Below are positions 1-9,221 of a DNA stretch of 64,000 bases, one piece after another. The DNA lies in the NCBI GenBank assembly GCA_015491995.1, contig WGFY01000047.1, positions 1 through 64,000 of the forward strand. The letters are read 5' to 3'. The stretch's first letter is position 1; each line of letters opens with the position of its first letter. Source of the stretch: Mesoaciditoga sp. Lineage in GTDB: Bacteria > Thermotogota > Thermotogae > Mesoaciditogales > Mesoaciditogaceae. The notes under the pieces are model-generated. The model searched no databases. It was given only the letters and a program-made list of their open reading frames with translations, and was not told the origin of the DNA. The translations under genes and the position numbers were made by a program.

Positions 1-688
1 CATATCCCCCAAGCGCTAAAGAACCGACATCTCCCATGAAAACTTTAGCAGGTTTCACGTTGTAGAAGAGAAAGGCTAAAACTGCTCCCAAACTTGTAAG
101 AGTCAAACTCACAGGAAGATCTTTTTCAACAGAAAAAAGCATCAGCCCAATTGCACTTATCATATAAACGCCACCATCAAGACCATCCAATCCGTCTGTT
201 AAATTCGACGCGTTTGTCATTCCAATTAGAAAGATCACGACTAAAATCGGGTAAGACCAGCCTAAATTCCATCGGCCAATTAACGGAACAATCGTGTATG
301 TATGAGGATTAAGTTGTTCAACCGCTATGCAAATAAAGGTTGAAATGATAAGCTGAAGCACTATTTTTTGCCACGGTTTTAACCCTTCCGATCTTTTTTT
401 CAATGTCTTGATCACACCGTCTAAGAATCCAACTGCCGAAAAAGCAAGTGTTGAAAGCGCCAAAAGGGTATTTTGAGGCGTTTTATCGAATGCGAGAGCG
501 ATGATTACAAAGATCGGAACAAACACAAGACCCGCCATGGTGGGAGTCCCCTCCTTGTAATTATGCATATCAGGGCCTTCAGTGCGGATGTGCTGTACCA
601 TACCACGTCGTTTGGCTAAATGGATGAAGACAAAGAGAATCCCAAATGTGAAGATAAAGGAAAGTGAAGTTTCAAGAGCTTCAATCAT
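1..688 (-). CDS. mraY: Phospho-N-acetylmuramoyl-pentapeptide transferase, 3' part cut by window edge
   Basis: Transfers phospho-MurNAc-pentapeptide to undecaprenyl phosphate to form lipid I at the inner face of the cytoplasmic membrane. Translation of the reverse strand from the ATG at 688 gives about 229 residues starting MIEALETSLSFIFTFG. The family hallmarks are present: an early KEGTPTMAG block, the Asp-rich motif NLTDGLDGLDGG and, near the window edge, FMGDVGSLALGG. Several hydrophobic segments alternate with these loops, as expected of a multi-pass enzyme. The start overlaps the end of murF by 8 bases, so the two are translationally coupled. The C-terminal third lies outside the window; nothing indicates a broken gene. 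Confidence 0.95.
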   Translation of the reverse strand, partial: MIEALETSLSFIFTFGILFVFIHLAKRRGMVQHIRTEGPDMHNYKEGTPTMAGLVFVPIFVIIALAFDKTPQNTLLALSTLAFSAVGFLDGVIKTLKKRSEGLKPWQKIVLQLIISTFICIAVEQLNPHTYTIVPLIGRWNLGWSYPILVVIFLIGMTNASNLTDGLDGLDGGVYMISAIGLMLFSVEKDLPVSLTLTSLGAVLAFLFYNVKPAKVFMGDVGSLALGGY

Positions 689-1904
689 TTAAAGCCTCTT
701 TTATCTCTTCAACAACCTTTTCCATTTTACACACTCTTGATCCCTTAACGATCACGATATCATTTGGCTTAAGCGTTTTCATGATCTTTTTAATCGCATA
801 CGATCGTCCAAAAGGATAAAAAAACTCCCCGATCGTAAAGACATCTTTTGGTCGAAAGCGTTTGAAAATGTTCATGAGTTTTTCACTTAGACAGTCGATT
901 TTGATCTCTTTCATAGGCGATAAAACCCAAATCACATTTCTCCCTTTTAAATCAAAAGCCGCTTTTGCAACATTTTCTAACGATTCCAAGTTGGCGTTGT
1001 AAGTATCGTCAACGATTGTATAATCACCGATGCGCTCGAATCGCATTCTACCTTTTGAAAAAGAAAGCTTTTTCAAATCTTTCGAAGTCCATTTTAATTT
1101 CAGCTCATTCATCACGTTAAGCGCCAATTCCAAATCTTTTATCTGACCGATTCCCCATATGCCATTTAGTTCCACTTCTTCATCTCCAATTTTCACGAGT
1201 GTATTTAAGTTTTTATATTCAACTTCACGAATGTGATTCTCAAAGATTTTTCCCTTGCTTTTTATCTTTTCTTTTATCCTCTCATCACCATCGTAAATGA
1301 CGACTCCTTTTGTGTCCTTGGAAATGGATGATTTTTCTCTTACAACATCCATGAAGGCTGAGTGAGAACTTCCTATAGAAGTTATAACAGAAAGATCTGG
1401 CTTGAATATTTTTGAAACGCTTTCAACATCCCCAGGAGAGCTTGCTCCAATTTCCATCACGCAATATTTGGGATTTTTAGGACCGTTTAGAACAGAAAGT
1501 GATATACCCACATCTGTGTTAAAGTTTTCAATCGTCTTACACACCCGTCCATGATTTTCCAAAAGAGAAGCAATCATGTTCTTGGTGGTAGTTTTACCAT
1601 TTGAGCCTGTAATCGCAATTTTGAAAGTCTTTCTCAACTTCCATGTGCTAAGGTTCATCAAAGAAGCGCGGACATCTTTTACCACTATGTGAGAAGATCC
1701 CTTTATCACATGGTTTACAACGGCAAATCCCCCATTTTTGTAAACTTCGCAGACAAAATTATGACCGTCTGTTTTTTTGCCTTTCAACGCAAAAAAAAGC
1801 GACCCACTTTGACATTTCCTTGAATCCGAACAAAAAAAAGATGTCTCCTTATCGTCTCCGATCAGCCTTCCATGGAGTATTTGAGAAATTTCGAAAAGCT
1901 TCAA
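681..1904 (-). CDS. murF: UDP-MurNAc-tripeptide:D-Ala-D-Ala ligase
   Basis: Cytoplasmic Mur ligase that adds D-alanyl-D-alanine to UDP-MurNAc-tripeptide. The 407-residue product has the ATP-binding motif GSNGKTTT at about residues 100-107, the substrate-binding N-terminal block SDSRKCQSGSLFFALKG and the central VMEIGASSPGDVESV region typical of MurF. The C-terminal domain carries YTIVDDTYNANLESL, a strong MurF signature. It is shorter than many MurF proteins (about 450), mostly through compact loops. The start overlaps the murE stop by 4 bases (ATGA) and the end overlaps mraY, so this is a tight murE-murF-mraY block. Confidence 0.95.
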   Translation of the reverse strand: MKLFEISQILHGRLIGDDKETSFFCSDSRKCQSGSLFFALKGKKTDGHNFVCEVYKNGGFAVVNHVIKGSSHIVVKDVRASLMNLSTWKLRKTFKIAITGSNGKTTTKNMIASLLENHGRVCKTIENFNTDVGISLSVLNGPKNPKYCVMEIGASSPGDVESVSKIFKPDLSVITSIGSSHSAFMDVVREKSSISKDTKGVVIYDGDERIKEKIKSKGKIFENHIREVEYKNLNTLVKIGDEEVELNGIWGIGQIKDLELALNVMNELKLKWTSKDLKKLSFSKGRMRFERIGDYTIVDDTYNANLESLENVAKAAFDLKGRNVIWVLSPMKEIKIDCLSEKLMNIFKRFRPKDVFTIGEFFYPFGRSYAIKKIMKTLKPNDIVIVKGSRVCKMEKVVEEIKEALND

Positions 1905-3361
1905 ATTTTTCCCATCTCCTTCAGTATTTCGAAAGCCACGTCCTTGTCATTAAATGGAAGTTCATAACCGTTGAAGATTTGGGTTTTTTCGTGCCCTTTT
2001 CCAGCTATAACAACTCTGTCTCCAGGCTCCCATTTTCTCAACGCCTCTTCAATTGCCCTTTTCCTATTTGGAATGACGTGCAATTTGTCTCTTTGCGATA
2101 TTCCAGACACAACTTCGTCGATTATGACCATTGGATTTTCGCTCTTGGGATTATCATTGGTTAAAAAAATCAAATTCGCGTAATTTTGTGCCATTTTCCC
2201 CATTAACGATCGTTTCCCACGATCTGCTTCGCCGCCCGCTCCAAAAACCAATATCAATCTTTTCTGAGTAAGCTTTTTTATGGCTTTGAGCGCTGCCTCC
2301 AAAGCACCTGGCGTGTGCGCAAAATCAACGTAAAAATCGTATTCATCTCCGTGATACCTTTCCATTCTTCCATCAACACCATTGAATTCTTGGACTGCTT
2401 TTTCAATGGAGTTCCAATCTATTCCCAATGAAGAAGCAGCCAATATTGAGGAGGTCATGTTTTCAGCCATGAATTTGCCGATCACCGAAGAAAAGAAGCT
2501 GTGTTCTTCATCACCAACTTTCAACGTGAATTCAATACCCTCATCACTTTCGGCTTTTATTTTCAACAGAATGTTCCCATTTTCTCCAAAAGTCAACGTT
2601 TTTAATCCTCGCTTTTGGGCTTCCCTCACATACCGATTTGCCCACTTCCCAGCGTTAAGATTCACGAACACGACTCCATCATCTTTAACAAGATCCAAAA
2701 GATGGACCTTCGCCAGAAAATAATTCTCAAAGTTCATATGTGTGTCAAAATGATCACGTGTCAAATTCAAGAAAGCGACTCGATCGAATCTAAATCCGTC
2801 GAGCCGTTTCATGTCCAATCCTTGAGATGAAGCTTCTATAGAGGCGAATTTTACACCTTCATCCAGGGCTCTCTTCAAAAGTTTAGCCGTGTACAGCGAA
2901 GATTGAGTTGTGTGTTCTGAAGGCTCTTCGAAATTTGGAGTTGAATTCAAAACGGTAGAAGTCAGCGCGCATTTCTCACCGGCACTTTCTATTATCTTTT
3001 TGAAAAAGAAGATCGCGGTTGTCTTTCCCTTCGTTCCAGTTACAGAAAAAGTCTTCAACTTTTCGTACACTCGATTGTAAAATTCGTAAGAGATAAGAGA
3101 AAGCGCAAGACGGGAATCTTTGACAATGACAAAAGGTTTTTTTGTTTTTATTGGGCTTTGACAAACAAAAGCAGCCGCCTTTGTTTTTGAAGCGATACAA
3201 TGAGAGTCAAAGAGAGAGCCTTTTATACAGACAAACAAAGAAGACTCATTTGATTCCCTTGAATCTTGAATTATCTCTTTTATCTCAGGATCGTAGGGCA
3301 AAGAACGGCCCATTACCAGACCGTTCTTCACAAGAAATTTGATTATCTTAGAAAATTTCAC
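1901..3361 (-). CDS. murE: UDP-MurNAc-L-Ala-D-Glu:diamino acid ligase
   Basis: Adds the third residue (a diamino acid) to UDP-MurNAc-dipeptide. The 486-residue protein has the P-loop TGTKGKTT at residues 108-115, the probable carbamylated lysine in YFLAKVHLL near K218 and the C-terminal ligase domain with [11 protein letters not shown]. The substrate-specificity motif at residues 403-406 reads DNPK. Known motifs are DNPR in meso-diaminopimelate-adding enzymes and DDPR in the Thermotoga maritima lysine enzyme, so specificity cannot be read with certainty. The gene overlaps eno upstream and murF downstream by 4 bases each. Confidence 0.95.
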   Translation of the reverse strand: MKFSKIIKFLVKNGLVMGRSLPYDPEIKEIIQDSRESNESSLFVCIKGSLFDSHCIASKTKAAAFVCQSPIKTKKPFVIVKDSRLALSLISYEFYNRVYEKLKTFSVTGTKGKTTAIFFFKKIIESAGEKCALTSTVLNSTPNFEEPSEHTTQSSLYTAKLLKRALDEGVKFASIEASSQGLDMKRLDGFRFDRVAFLNLTRDHFDTHMNFENYFLAKVHLLDLVKDDGVVFVNLNAGKWANRYVREAQKRGLKTLTFGENGNILLKIKAESDEGIEFTLKVGDEEHSFFSSVIGKFMAENMTSSILAASSLGIDWNSIEKAVQEFNGVDGRMERYHGDEYDFYVDFAHTPGALEAALKAIKKLTQKRLILVFGAGGEADRGKRSLMGKMAQNYANLIFLTNDNPKSENPMVIIDEVVSGISQRDKLHVIPNRKRAIEEALRKWEPGDRVVIAGKGHEKTQIFNGYELPFNDKDVAFEILKEMGKI

Positions 3362-4644
3362 TTTCTTATAGAATAAAAAGCATCAAGTCCCCTGTAAACT
3401 GAAACGTCTCCGAGCTCTTCTTCAATTCTGAGAAGTTGGTTGTACTTTGCAATTCTTTCGCTTCTCGAAAGAGAGCCAGTCTTGATTAAGCCCGTATTCA
3501 TTCCAACTGCGAGATCGGCTATGAACGTATCCTCTGTTTCACCAGACCTGTGAGATACAACACATGTAAATCCATGCGTTTTCGCATATTCTATGGTGTC
3601 AAGTGTTTCCGTAACAGTTCCAATCTGGTTCAACTTGATGAGTATCGAATTGGAAGCCTTTAATTCCACGCCTTTTTTTAGAATGTTTATATTCGTAACG
3701 TAATTGTCGTCACCAATGATGTGTATCTTATCTCCAAGCTCTTTCGTGATCTTCACAAATCCGTCCCAATCCTCTTCGTAGAATGGATCTTCTATGGAAA
3801 TGATCGGGTACTTATCAACGATCTTTTTATAAAAATCCAACAGCTCATCAGTCGTTATGTACTCTCCGCCGAAATGATATTTGCCTTTCTCTTCATCATA
3901 AAAAGAATCCGGTGCGCTGTCTATGGCAACGTAAATGTCCTTACCTGCCTTGTAACCAGCTTTTTCAATGGCCTCGACTATGACTTCAATAGCTTCTTCG
4001 TTGGTGGAGAGCCTTGGGGCAAACCCTCCTTCGTCTCCAACAGAGGTAACCATACCTTTATCCTTAAGAATGCCCTTGAGTGTGTGAAATGTCTCAGCTG
4101 CATATCTCAGCGCTTCTTTGAAACTCGGAGCGCCTGTGGGAACGATCATGAATTCTTGAACATCGAGTCCACTATCGGAATGTTTTCCACCGTTTATCAC
4201 ATTCATCATTGGGACAGGAATGGTTTTGGCATTCGTTCCACCGATGTATCTGTAAAGATCCATATCCATGTATGCGGCCACAGCTCTTGCCATAGCCATG
4301 GAAACACTGAGAATGGCATTCGCTCCAAGTTTACTCTTGTTCGCTGTTCCATCAAGATCGATCATGACTTTGTCTATGTAAGCTTGGTCGAATGCGTTCA
4401 AACCTGCAATTTTTGGAGCTATTTCGTTGTTCACGTTTGAAACGGCCTTCTCAACGCCTTTTCCGCCATAACGTTTTCCACCGTCTCTAAGCTCAACGGC
4501 TTCATTCTTACCGGTAGAGGCTCCCGATGGGACTATGGCTTTCCCCACACTTCCATCTTCGAGTAAAACTTCGGTTTCGATGGTTGGATTACCTCGCGAG
4601 TCTAAGACTTCTCTTGCTCTAACATCGATCACTTCAACTTGCAT
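3358..4644 (-). CDS. eno: Enolase
   Basis: Glycolytic enzyme converting 2-phosphoglycerate to phosphoenolpyruvate. The 428-residue length is standard. Visible signatures include the N-terminal [30 protein letters not shown], the Mg-binding [13 protein letters not shown], the family signature [15 protein letters not shown] and the catalytic [15 protein letters not shown] near the C terminus. The start ATG follows an AAAGGAGG ribosome site. It leads an operon with murE, murF and mraY; the 4-base overlap with murE makes coupling of a glycolytic gene to wall synthesis explicit. An extended -10 lies directly upstream. Confidence 0.98.
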   Translation of the reverse strand: MQVEVIDVRAREVLDSRGNPTIETEVLLEDGSVGKAIVPSGASTGKNEAVELRDGGKRYGGKGVEKAVSNVNNEIAPKIAGLNAFDQAYIDKVMIDLDGTANKSKLGANAILSVSMAMARAVAAYMDMDLYRYIGGTNAKTIPVPMMNVINGGKHSDSGLDVQEFMIVPTGAPSFKEALRYAAETFHTLKGILKDKGMVTSVGDEGGFAPRLSTNEEAIEVIVEAIEKAGYKAGKDIYVAIDSAPDSFYDEEKGKYHFGGEYITTDELLDFYKKIVDKYPIISIEDPFYEEDWDGFVKITKELGDKIHIIGDDNYVTNINILKKGVELKASNSILIKLNQIGTVTETLDTIEYAKTHGFTCVVSHRSGETEDTFIADLAVGMNTGLIKTGSLSRSERIAKYNQLLRIEEELGDVSVYRGLDAFYSIRK

Positions 4645-4687
4645 TTGTATTGCCTCCTTTTTCCAATGTAAAACTTCATTTCATGAA

Positions 4688-4696
4688 ATTATATCA
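4688..4696 (-). promoter_or_regulatory. Extended -10 promoter for eno-murE-murF-mraY
   Basis: Read on the minus strand the sequence is TGATATAAT, a consensus -10 with the TG extension. The TGA here is at the same time the stop codon of rnfB. The predicted start leaves a leader of about 36 bases before the enolase ATG. The -35 region is poor, which is normal for extended -10 promoters. Seen in sequence; activity is inferred. Confidence 0.5.
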
Positions 4697-4987
4697 CGAT
4701 TTTTCTTCCATGATTTTTTTAATTTTTTCGGCGACTTTATTTTTCTTCCCAGGAACACATAAGTCATACGATTCTCCTTTTTCAACTACCGCATGCGCAT
4801 ATGCCGAACATCCTGGATGTCCACACATTCCACAATTTGCACCTGGCAAAACGTCGATGATCTTTTCAGTACGAGGATCTTCTTTCACTTCAAACTTTTT
4901 CGCTGCCAAAGAAAGTCCCCATCCAGCTATGAATCCCATCGCTCCCAACAAAATGAATGAATAAACGAATACTTGCATATCCATCAC
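4694..4987 (-). CDS. rnfB: Rnf complex subunit B, short form with only the first Fe-S domain
   Basis: Electron-transfer subunit of the Rnf ferredoxin:NAD+ oxidoreductase. The 97-residue product has one N-terminal membrane helix (about 5-28) and one four-cysteine Fe-S domain: C52, C55, C60 and C77, in CGMCGHPGCSAYA and DLCVPGK. Canonical RnfB proteins continue with a ferredoxin-type domain holding two or more [4Fe-4S] clusters; here translation stops at TGA and only 49 bases separate it from eno, so no remnant of that domain is present. The gene overlaps rnfA by 4 bases and stands last in the rnfCDGEAB order. Confidence 0.85.
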   Translation of the reverse strand: MMDMQVFVYSFILLGAMGFIAGWGLSLAAKKFEVKEDPRTEKIIDVLPGANCGMCGHPGCSAYAHAVVEKGESYDLCVPGKKNKVAEKIKKIMEEKS

Positions 4988-5568
4988 ACCTTTATCATTC
5001 CTGTAAATGCCATAAAACTCATAGACAAGATAAACGCCGTTATGAAAGCGGCTGGCATGCCTTCAAATGCGGCTGGTAATTCTTCTATGTCGAGTTTAAC
5101 CCTTAAAGAAGAGAATAGGATAAGGGCCATTGAGTATCCAACCGCCGATCCTACAGAGTTGAATATGGTCTCCATAAGCGTAAAGTTGTTTTGGACATTT
5201 ATGAGTGCCAATCCAAGAATGGCACAATTCGTCGTGATCAAAGGAAGGTATATACCAAGGGCACTGTACAAAGATGGATTAACTTTCTTTATGAATATTT
5301 CTATCAGTTGAACAAGAGCCGCAATGACAAGAATAAAAGCAAGTGTTTGCAAAAATTCTATGTGCCACATGATCAACAGGAGGTTCAAAAACCATGTGGC
5401 AATTCCTGCTACAAGCATGACGAATACAACCCCCATGGACATTCCAACCGCCGTATCCATGCTCTTTGAAACTCCAAAGAACGGACACAGCCCTAAAAAT
5501 CTTGATAAGAGGAAGTTATTCACGAACATCGCTGCAAGAAGCAACGCAAAAAGTTTAGCAGCATCCAT
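4984..5568 (-). CDS. rnfA: Rnf complex subunit A
   Basis: Integral membrane subunit of the Rnf complex, paired with RnfE in binding an intramembrane Fe-S cluster. The 194-residue product has about six hydrophobic segments and the conserved N-terminal NNFLLSRFLGLCPFFGVSKS, whose cysteine is a cluster ligand in the family, plus ITTNCAILGLALIN, which holds the second. It is preceded by an AAAGGGGTGAG ribosome site and follows rnfE by 5 bases. Length and motifs are normal for RnfA/NqrE proteins. Confidence 0.95.
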   Translation of the reverse strand: MDAAKLFALLLAAMFVNNFLLSRFLGLCPFFGVSKSMDTAVGMSMGVVFVMLVAGIATWFLNLLLIMWHIEFLQTLAFILVIAALVQLIEIFIKKVNPSLYSALGIYLPLITTNCAILGLALINVQNNFTLMETIFNSVGSAVGYSMALILFSSLRVKLDIEELPAAFEGMPAAFITAFILSMSFMAFTGMIKV

Positions 5569-5573
5569 TCAGC

Positions 5574-6203
5574 TCACCCCTTTACTTTCTTGTTTTTCCT
5601 AACGTTCGTAACATGTTTAAAAAATGCCATGTAAAATCCTATAACCAAAAACGCACCTGGTGGAAGCATCATGACAAACATTCCATAAGTTTTGGGCCAA
5701 ATTCTTAATCCGAATATCGTCCCTACAGAAAACAGCTCGCGTGTTATACCCAACAAAAGTATCGCACCTGTAAAGCCAAGTCCCATCCCAAGTCCATCGA
5801 GAAATGATTTCAAAATTCCATTTTTTGAGGCAAAGGCTTCTGCACGCCCCATTATTATACAGTTGACCACAATAAGCGGTATATACAAGCCAAGGTTCGT
5901 CCAAAGTTGATAAGTATATCCATGCATGAGCAAATTCACAATTGTAACAAAGGAGGCTATCACGGAAATATATGCTGGAATTCTTATCACATCAGGTATC
6001 AATTTTCTTATCATGGAAATGAAAATGTTCGAAAGCACCAACACTCCGGCTGTTGCCAAACCCATTCCTAAAGCATTTTCAGCATTTGTAGACGTTGCCA
6101 ATGTGGGACACAATCCTAAAACTTGAGAAAAGGTTGGATTTTGGCGTATGAATCCAGCCGTTAAAACATTCAAACTTGAAATTTTAGATTTGTCGTCACT
6201 CAT
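5574..6203 (-). CDS. rnfE: Rnf complex subunit E
   Basis: Membrane partner of RnfA. The 209-residue product contains the family motifs NPTFSQVLGLCPTLATST near the N terminus and VVNCIIMGRAEAFAS in the middle, each with a cysteine expected to ligate the intramembrane cluster. About six hydrophobic helices are seen. The start overlaps the stop of rnfG by one base (TAATG) and is served by a strong AAGGAGG site. Distinguished from RnfA by the AEAFAS motif and the basic C terminus. Confidence 0.95.
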   Translation of the reverse strand: MSDDKSKISSLNVLTAGFIRQNPTFSQVLGLCPTLATSTNAENALGMGLATAGVLVLSNIFISMIRKLIPDVIRIPAYISVIASFVTIVNLLMHGYTYQLWTNLGLYIPLIVVNCIIMGRAEAFASKNGILKSFLDGLGMGLGFTGAILLLGITRELFSVGTIFGLRIWPKTYGMFVMMLPPGAFLVIGFYMAFFKHVTNVRKNKKVKG

Positions 6204-6919
6204 TATTTAGCCTCCTTTTTAAGAAATGCGTACATGGCGTTGAGTGTGCTGACAACCGCACGCGGAGTGATGGTCGCTCCGGTCATCACATCACTTGTAA
6301 CCACAATGCCTTTTGATTTGTAGGAGTTCAATTTGGAAAGATAACCGTTTTTAAGCGGATAAAGATTGGCATCTTTATTAACCTTCAATCCACTTTCGAA
6401 TCCGGAGTTTGGTATGGAGTAAAAGCGCTTTCTCACCTTCAAATCATTTATCTGCGCACCTAATCCCGGAGTTTCGTTGGAATAATCTATAACCCGTATT
6501 GCATTTTCATAAAAGCCATCATCTTTCCTCACAAAAGCAGCCACGGTGATAACCCTTCCACCAAAGCCTATACCGTAACCAACCAGCACATAGGCATTTT
6601 TACCATCTTTTGTGGTGAATTTGTACGCGGGAGATAGAACATATCCTTTGACTTTATCATCTTTATACAGAACACCAGATGAATCCGATTTCCATACTTT
6701 CGAGTCGAGTTGTTTAAGAGATGTAGGTATCTCACTTTCTTTTATCAAAAGTTTACCGGTATTCGGATCCGTAAGGACACTTTTGATCGCGGAGAGCTTT
6801 GCATTAAGATCTGATTTGGCAATGGGTTTTTTTGTTAAAATGTATACAGAATCAAGTGCCACAGCGATCACGATCATCAACATCGTCAATATCAGCGCCA
6901 TTTTAAGGTGTTTAAGCAT
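6203..6919 (-). CDS. rnfG: Rnf complex subunit G, covalent FMN protein
   Basis: Periplasm-facing electron carrier with FMN bound through a phosphoester to threonine. The product has one N-terminal membrane helix and, near the C terminus, the flavinylation motif TSDVMTGATITPRAV, in which the threonine after GA is the expected attachment site. I place the start at the ATG at 6919, because GGGGAGGTGG lies six bases upstream; a longer reading from a TTG at 6937 would run through that ribosome site. With this start it overlaps rnfD by 8 bases. Confidence 0.93.
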   Translation of the reverse strand: MLKHLKMALILTMLMIVIAVALDSVYILTKKPIAKSDLNAKLSAIKSVLTDPNTGKLLIKESEIPTSLKQLDSKVWKSDSSGVLYKDDKVKGYVLSPAYKFTTKDGKNAYVLVGYGIGFGGRVITVAAFVRKDDGFYENAIRVIDYSNETPGLGAQINDLKVRKRFYSIPNSGFESGLKVNKDANLYPLKNGYLSKLNSYKSKGIVVTSDVMTGATITPRAVVSTLNAMYAFLKKEAK

Positions 6920-7910
6920 TTCTGCCCACCTCCCCAAAAACCCTTGGTCTTGTAATTCTGTCTATAAAAGGTACGAGGGCATTCATGAGTAATATCGCGA
7001 AATTGACTCCCTCTGGGTAAGATCCCACGTAACGTATCAGGACGGTAATGGCTCCACACCCTATTCCGAATATCCATTTTCCCTTTGAGCTTACTGGGCT
7101 TGTAACAGGATCTGTTGCCATGAACAGCGCACCAAGCATGACCCCACCAAGGAGGATCGAAGTCGTCGGATCGGAGTACGCATTAGGACTGACAAGCCAA
7201 AAAATGGCAGACATACCAAAGGTTGTTCCTATGTATGCGACCGGTATTTCAAAAGAAATGATACCTTTCCACCATAAATAAACAAATCCTAAGATAAGTG
7301 CAAGAGCACTCATTTCGCCTGCCGATCCTGGAATATTTCCAATAAATGAATTGAACATCAAATTCGGAAAATCCTTAGATGCTGCCGCCACTCCATGCAT
7401 TTTGATCTCCCCAAGAGGTGTTGCGGTTGTCTGTAGATGATAGGCAGCTTGAGAGAAATTAAACCAATTCGTTTTTGGCCAAGCGGTCATGGCGGCAGGA
7501 AATGATATGTACATAAAAATTCTTCCCACCAAAGCTGGATTGAAAGAGTTGTTACCTATTCCTCCCCAAACTTCTTTACCCACGATGATGGCAATGAAAA
7601 CCCCGGTTGCCATCATCCACCAGGAGATACCAGCTGGTACGTTGAGGGCAAGCAACAAACCTGTTACGGATGCAGAAAAGTCTGGCACGAATTCCTTCTT
7701 CTTCCGCATAACGCGCATGATGAAAAGCTCTATAGACTCAGCGAAGACCATAGAACCGATTTCAAGAAGCAACATGTACCATCCCCACATGAAAACGGCC
7801 AATATGCTCGCCGGTGCAAGAGCGATCAAAACATCGATCATTATAGCTCTAGCAGAAATACGATCGTGTATGTGCGGTGCAGGAGCAGTTGTCAATTTCA
7901 CATTCATCAC
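6912..7910 (-). CDS. rnfD: Rnf complex subunit D
   Basis: Multi-pass membrane subunit that carries a second covalent FMN and is thought to form part of the ion path. The 332-residue product begins with the typical TAPAPHIHDR and has about eight to ten helices. The FMN attachment region reads TTATPLGEI, matching the S/T-GATPL motif of the family, with threonine retained. GGVMLGALFMATDPVTSP is a further family signature. It overlaps rnfC by 4 bases upstream and rnfG downstream. Confidence 0.95.
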   Translation of the reverse strand: MMNVKLTTAPAPHIHDRISARAIMIDVLIALAPASILAVFMWGWYMLLLEIGSMVFAESIELFIMRVMRKKKEFVPDFSASVTGLLLALNVPAGISWWMMATGVFIAIIVGKEVWGGIGNNSFNPALVGRIFMYISFPAAMTAWPKTNWFNFSQAAYHLQTTATPLGEIKMHGVAAASKDFPNLMFNSFIGNIPGSAGEMSALALILGFVYLWWKGIISFEIPVAYIGTTFGMSAIFWLVSPNAYSDPTTSILLGGVMLGALFMATDPVTSPVSSKGKWIFGIGCGAITVLIRYVGSYPEGVNFAILLMNALVPFIDRITRPRVFGEVGRNA

Positions 7911-9208
7911 CTCTTAAGAGCTCTAAGCACGGTTTTTGACATTTTAAAAGCTTTGACATGATTTATATTGGATGGGCAGACATAAGAGCACGAACCACAT
8001 TCTATGCAATCCATCAGGTTGTAATCCGACATTTCGTTGAATCTCTTCTTCTTGAACAACTTATAAAGTAAATACGGCTCGAGATTCATCGGGCAAGCAT
8101 CCACACATCTTCCGCATCTGATACAATTTATTTCAGTTCTTTTTTTCACAATATCATCTGTAAAAACACTTATGCCAGAGGTCCCCTTCATCACCCCAAC
8201 ATCGATATCATTCAACGCTATTCCCATCATCGGTCCACCCAAAATAATTCGAGATGATTCTTCTCTTACCCTCGCAAGTTTGAGAAGATGCGAAATGGGA
8301 GTGCCGATCCTGACAAGAACATTTTTGGGGCTTTCCACACCTTCACCCGTTACGCTCACTCCGCGCTCTATCAAAGGCTCACCAAGCTCAAGCGCTCTGT
8401 ACATCGCTCTTGCCGTAGAAACATTTTGAACCACAACTCCAACATCCATGGGAAGACCTCCCAATGGAACTGTACGTTTAGTCACAGCGTATATCAAATG
8501 CTTTTCAGATCCTTGTGGATATTTCGTAAGAAGTTTTACAACCTTTATTCCCAATGGAGAGGCAACGCGTTTCATTGAATCGATCGCCAAAGGCTTGTTT
8601 TCCTCTATGGCTATGTAGATATTTTCAACTTCAAGTGCTTTTGAAAAAGCAAGCGCGCCTTTGACTATCTCTTCAGGGAACTCCACCATTATTCTATCAT
8701 CGATCGTCAAATATGGCTCGCATTCAGCTCCATTGAGTATCAAAACATCTACTTTTTTGGATGGCGAAAGCTTCACATGTGTTGGAAAAGTCGCTCCACC
8801 CATTCCAACGAGCCCAGCTTCTTGAGCACGCTTTACGATCTCCTCTTTGCTGAATTGATCGTGAGATTTTGCCGGTTCAATCTTTATCCACTCATCCTCA
8901 GACGTTCTTTCGATTACAATTACATCAGCTGGCCTCGAAGTAACCGGATGCTTTTGCTTTTTTATCTCCACAACTTGCCCCGTTATTGGAGAATGCAAAG
9001 GGACTGAGACGAAACCATCGGCCTTTGCTATTTCTTGCCCCGTTTTTACCTTCGCGCCGATTTCTACGATTATTTTCGGAGGTTTCCCTATGTTTTGAGC
9101 AAGAAAAAGAGAAACTTTTTGTGGTATTGGCATTTTTTCAATTGAAGATCTTTTCCCTAATTTTTTAGTTGGAGGATGAATCCCCCCTTTGAAATTCCAC
9201 ACGCGCAA
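7907..9208 (-). CDS. rnfC: Rnf complex subunit C, NADH-binding Fe-S flavoprotein
   Basis: Peripheral cytoplasmic subunit that exchanges electrons with NAD+. The roughly 433-residue product starts with the FKGGIHPPTKK family motif, has the nucleotide and FMN region GLVGMGGATFPTHVKL and ILNGAECEPYLTIDD, and two [4Fe-4S] motifs, CIRCGRCVDACP and CIECGSCSYVCP. I prefer the TTG at 9208 because GAGGTG lies six bases upstream; a GTG at 9217 overlaps that site. It is the first rnf gene, behind pgi. Confidence 0.95.
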   Translation of the reverse strand: MRVWNFKGGIHPPTKKLGKRSSIEKMPIPQKVSLFLAQNIGKPPKIIVEIGAKVKTGQEIAKADGFVSVPLHSPITGQVVEIKKQKHPVTSRPADVIVIERTSEDEWIKIEPAKSHDQFSKEEIVKRAQEAGLVGMGGATFPTHVKLSPSKKVDVLILNGAECEPYLTIDDRIMVEFPEEIVKGALAFSKALEVENIYIAIEENKPLAIDSMKRVASPLGIKVVKLLTKYPQGSEKHLIYAVTKRTVPLGGLPMDVGVVVQNVSTARAMYRALELGEPLIERGVSVTGEGVESPKNVLVRIGTPISHLLKLARVREESSRIILGGPMMGIALNDIDVGVMKGTSGISVFTDDIVKKRTEINCIRCGRCVDACPMNLEPYLLYKLFKKKRFNEMSDYNLMDCIECGSCSYVCPSNINHVKAFKMSKTVLRALKR

Positions 9209-9221
9209 TTCAATCACCTCT

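Noticed and set aside
1-688. Apparent truncation of mraY
   Set aside because: The gene simply runs off the window edge; all motifs present are intact.
3721-4440. 239-codon open frame on the plus strand opposite enolase
   Set aside because: Antisense shadow of a highly conserved gene; no ribosome site, cysteine- and histidine-rich text without domain pattern.
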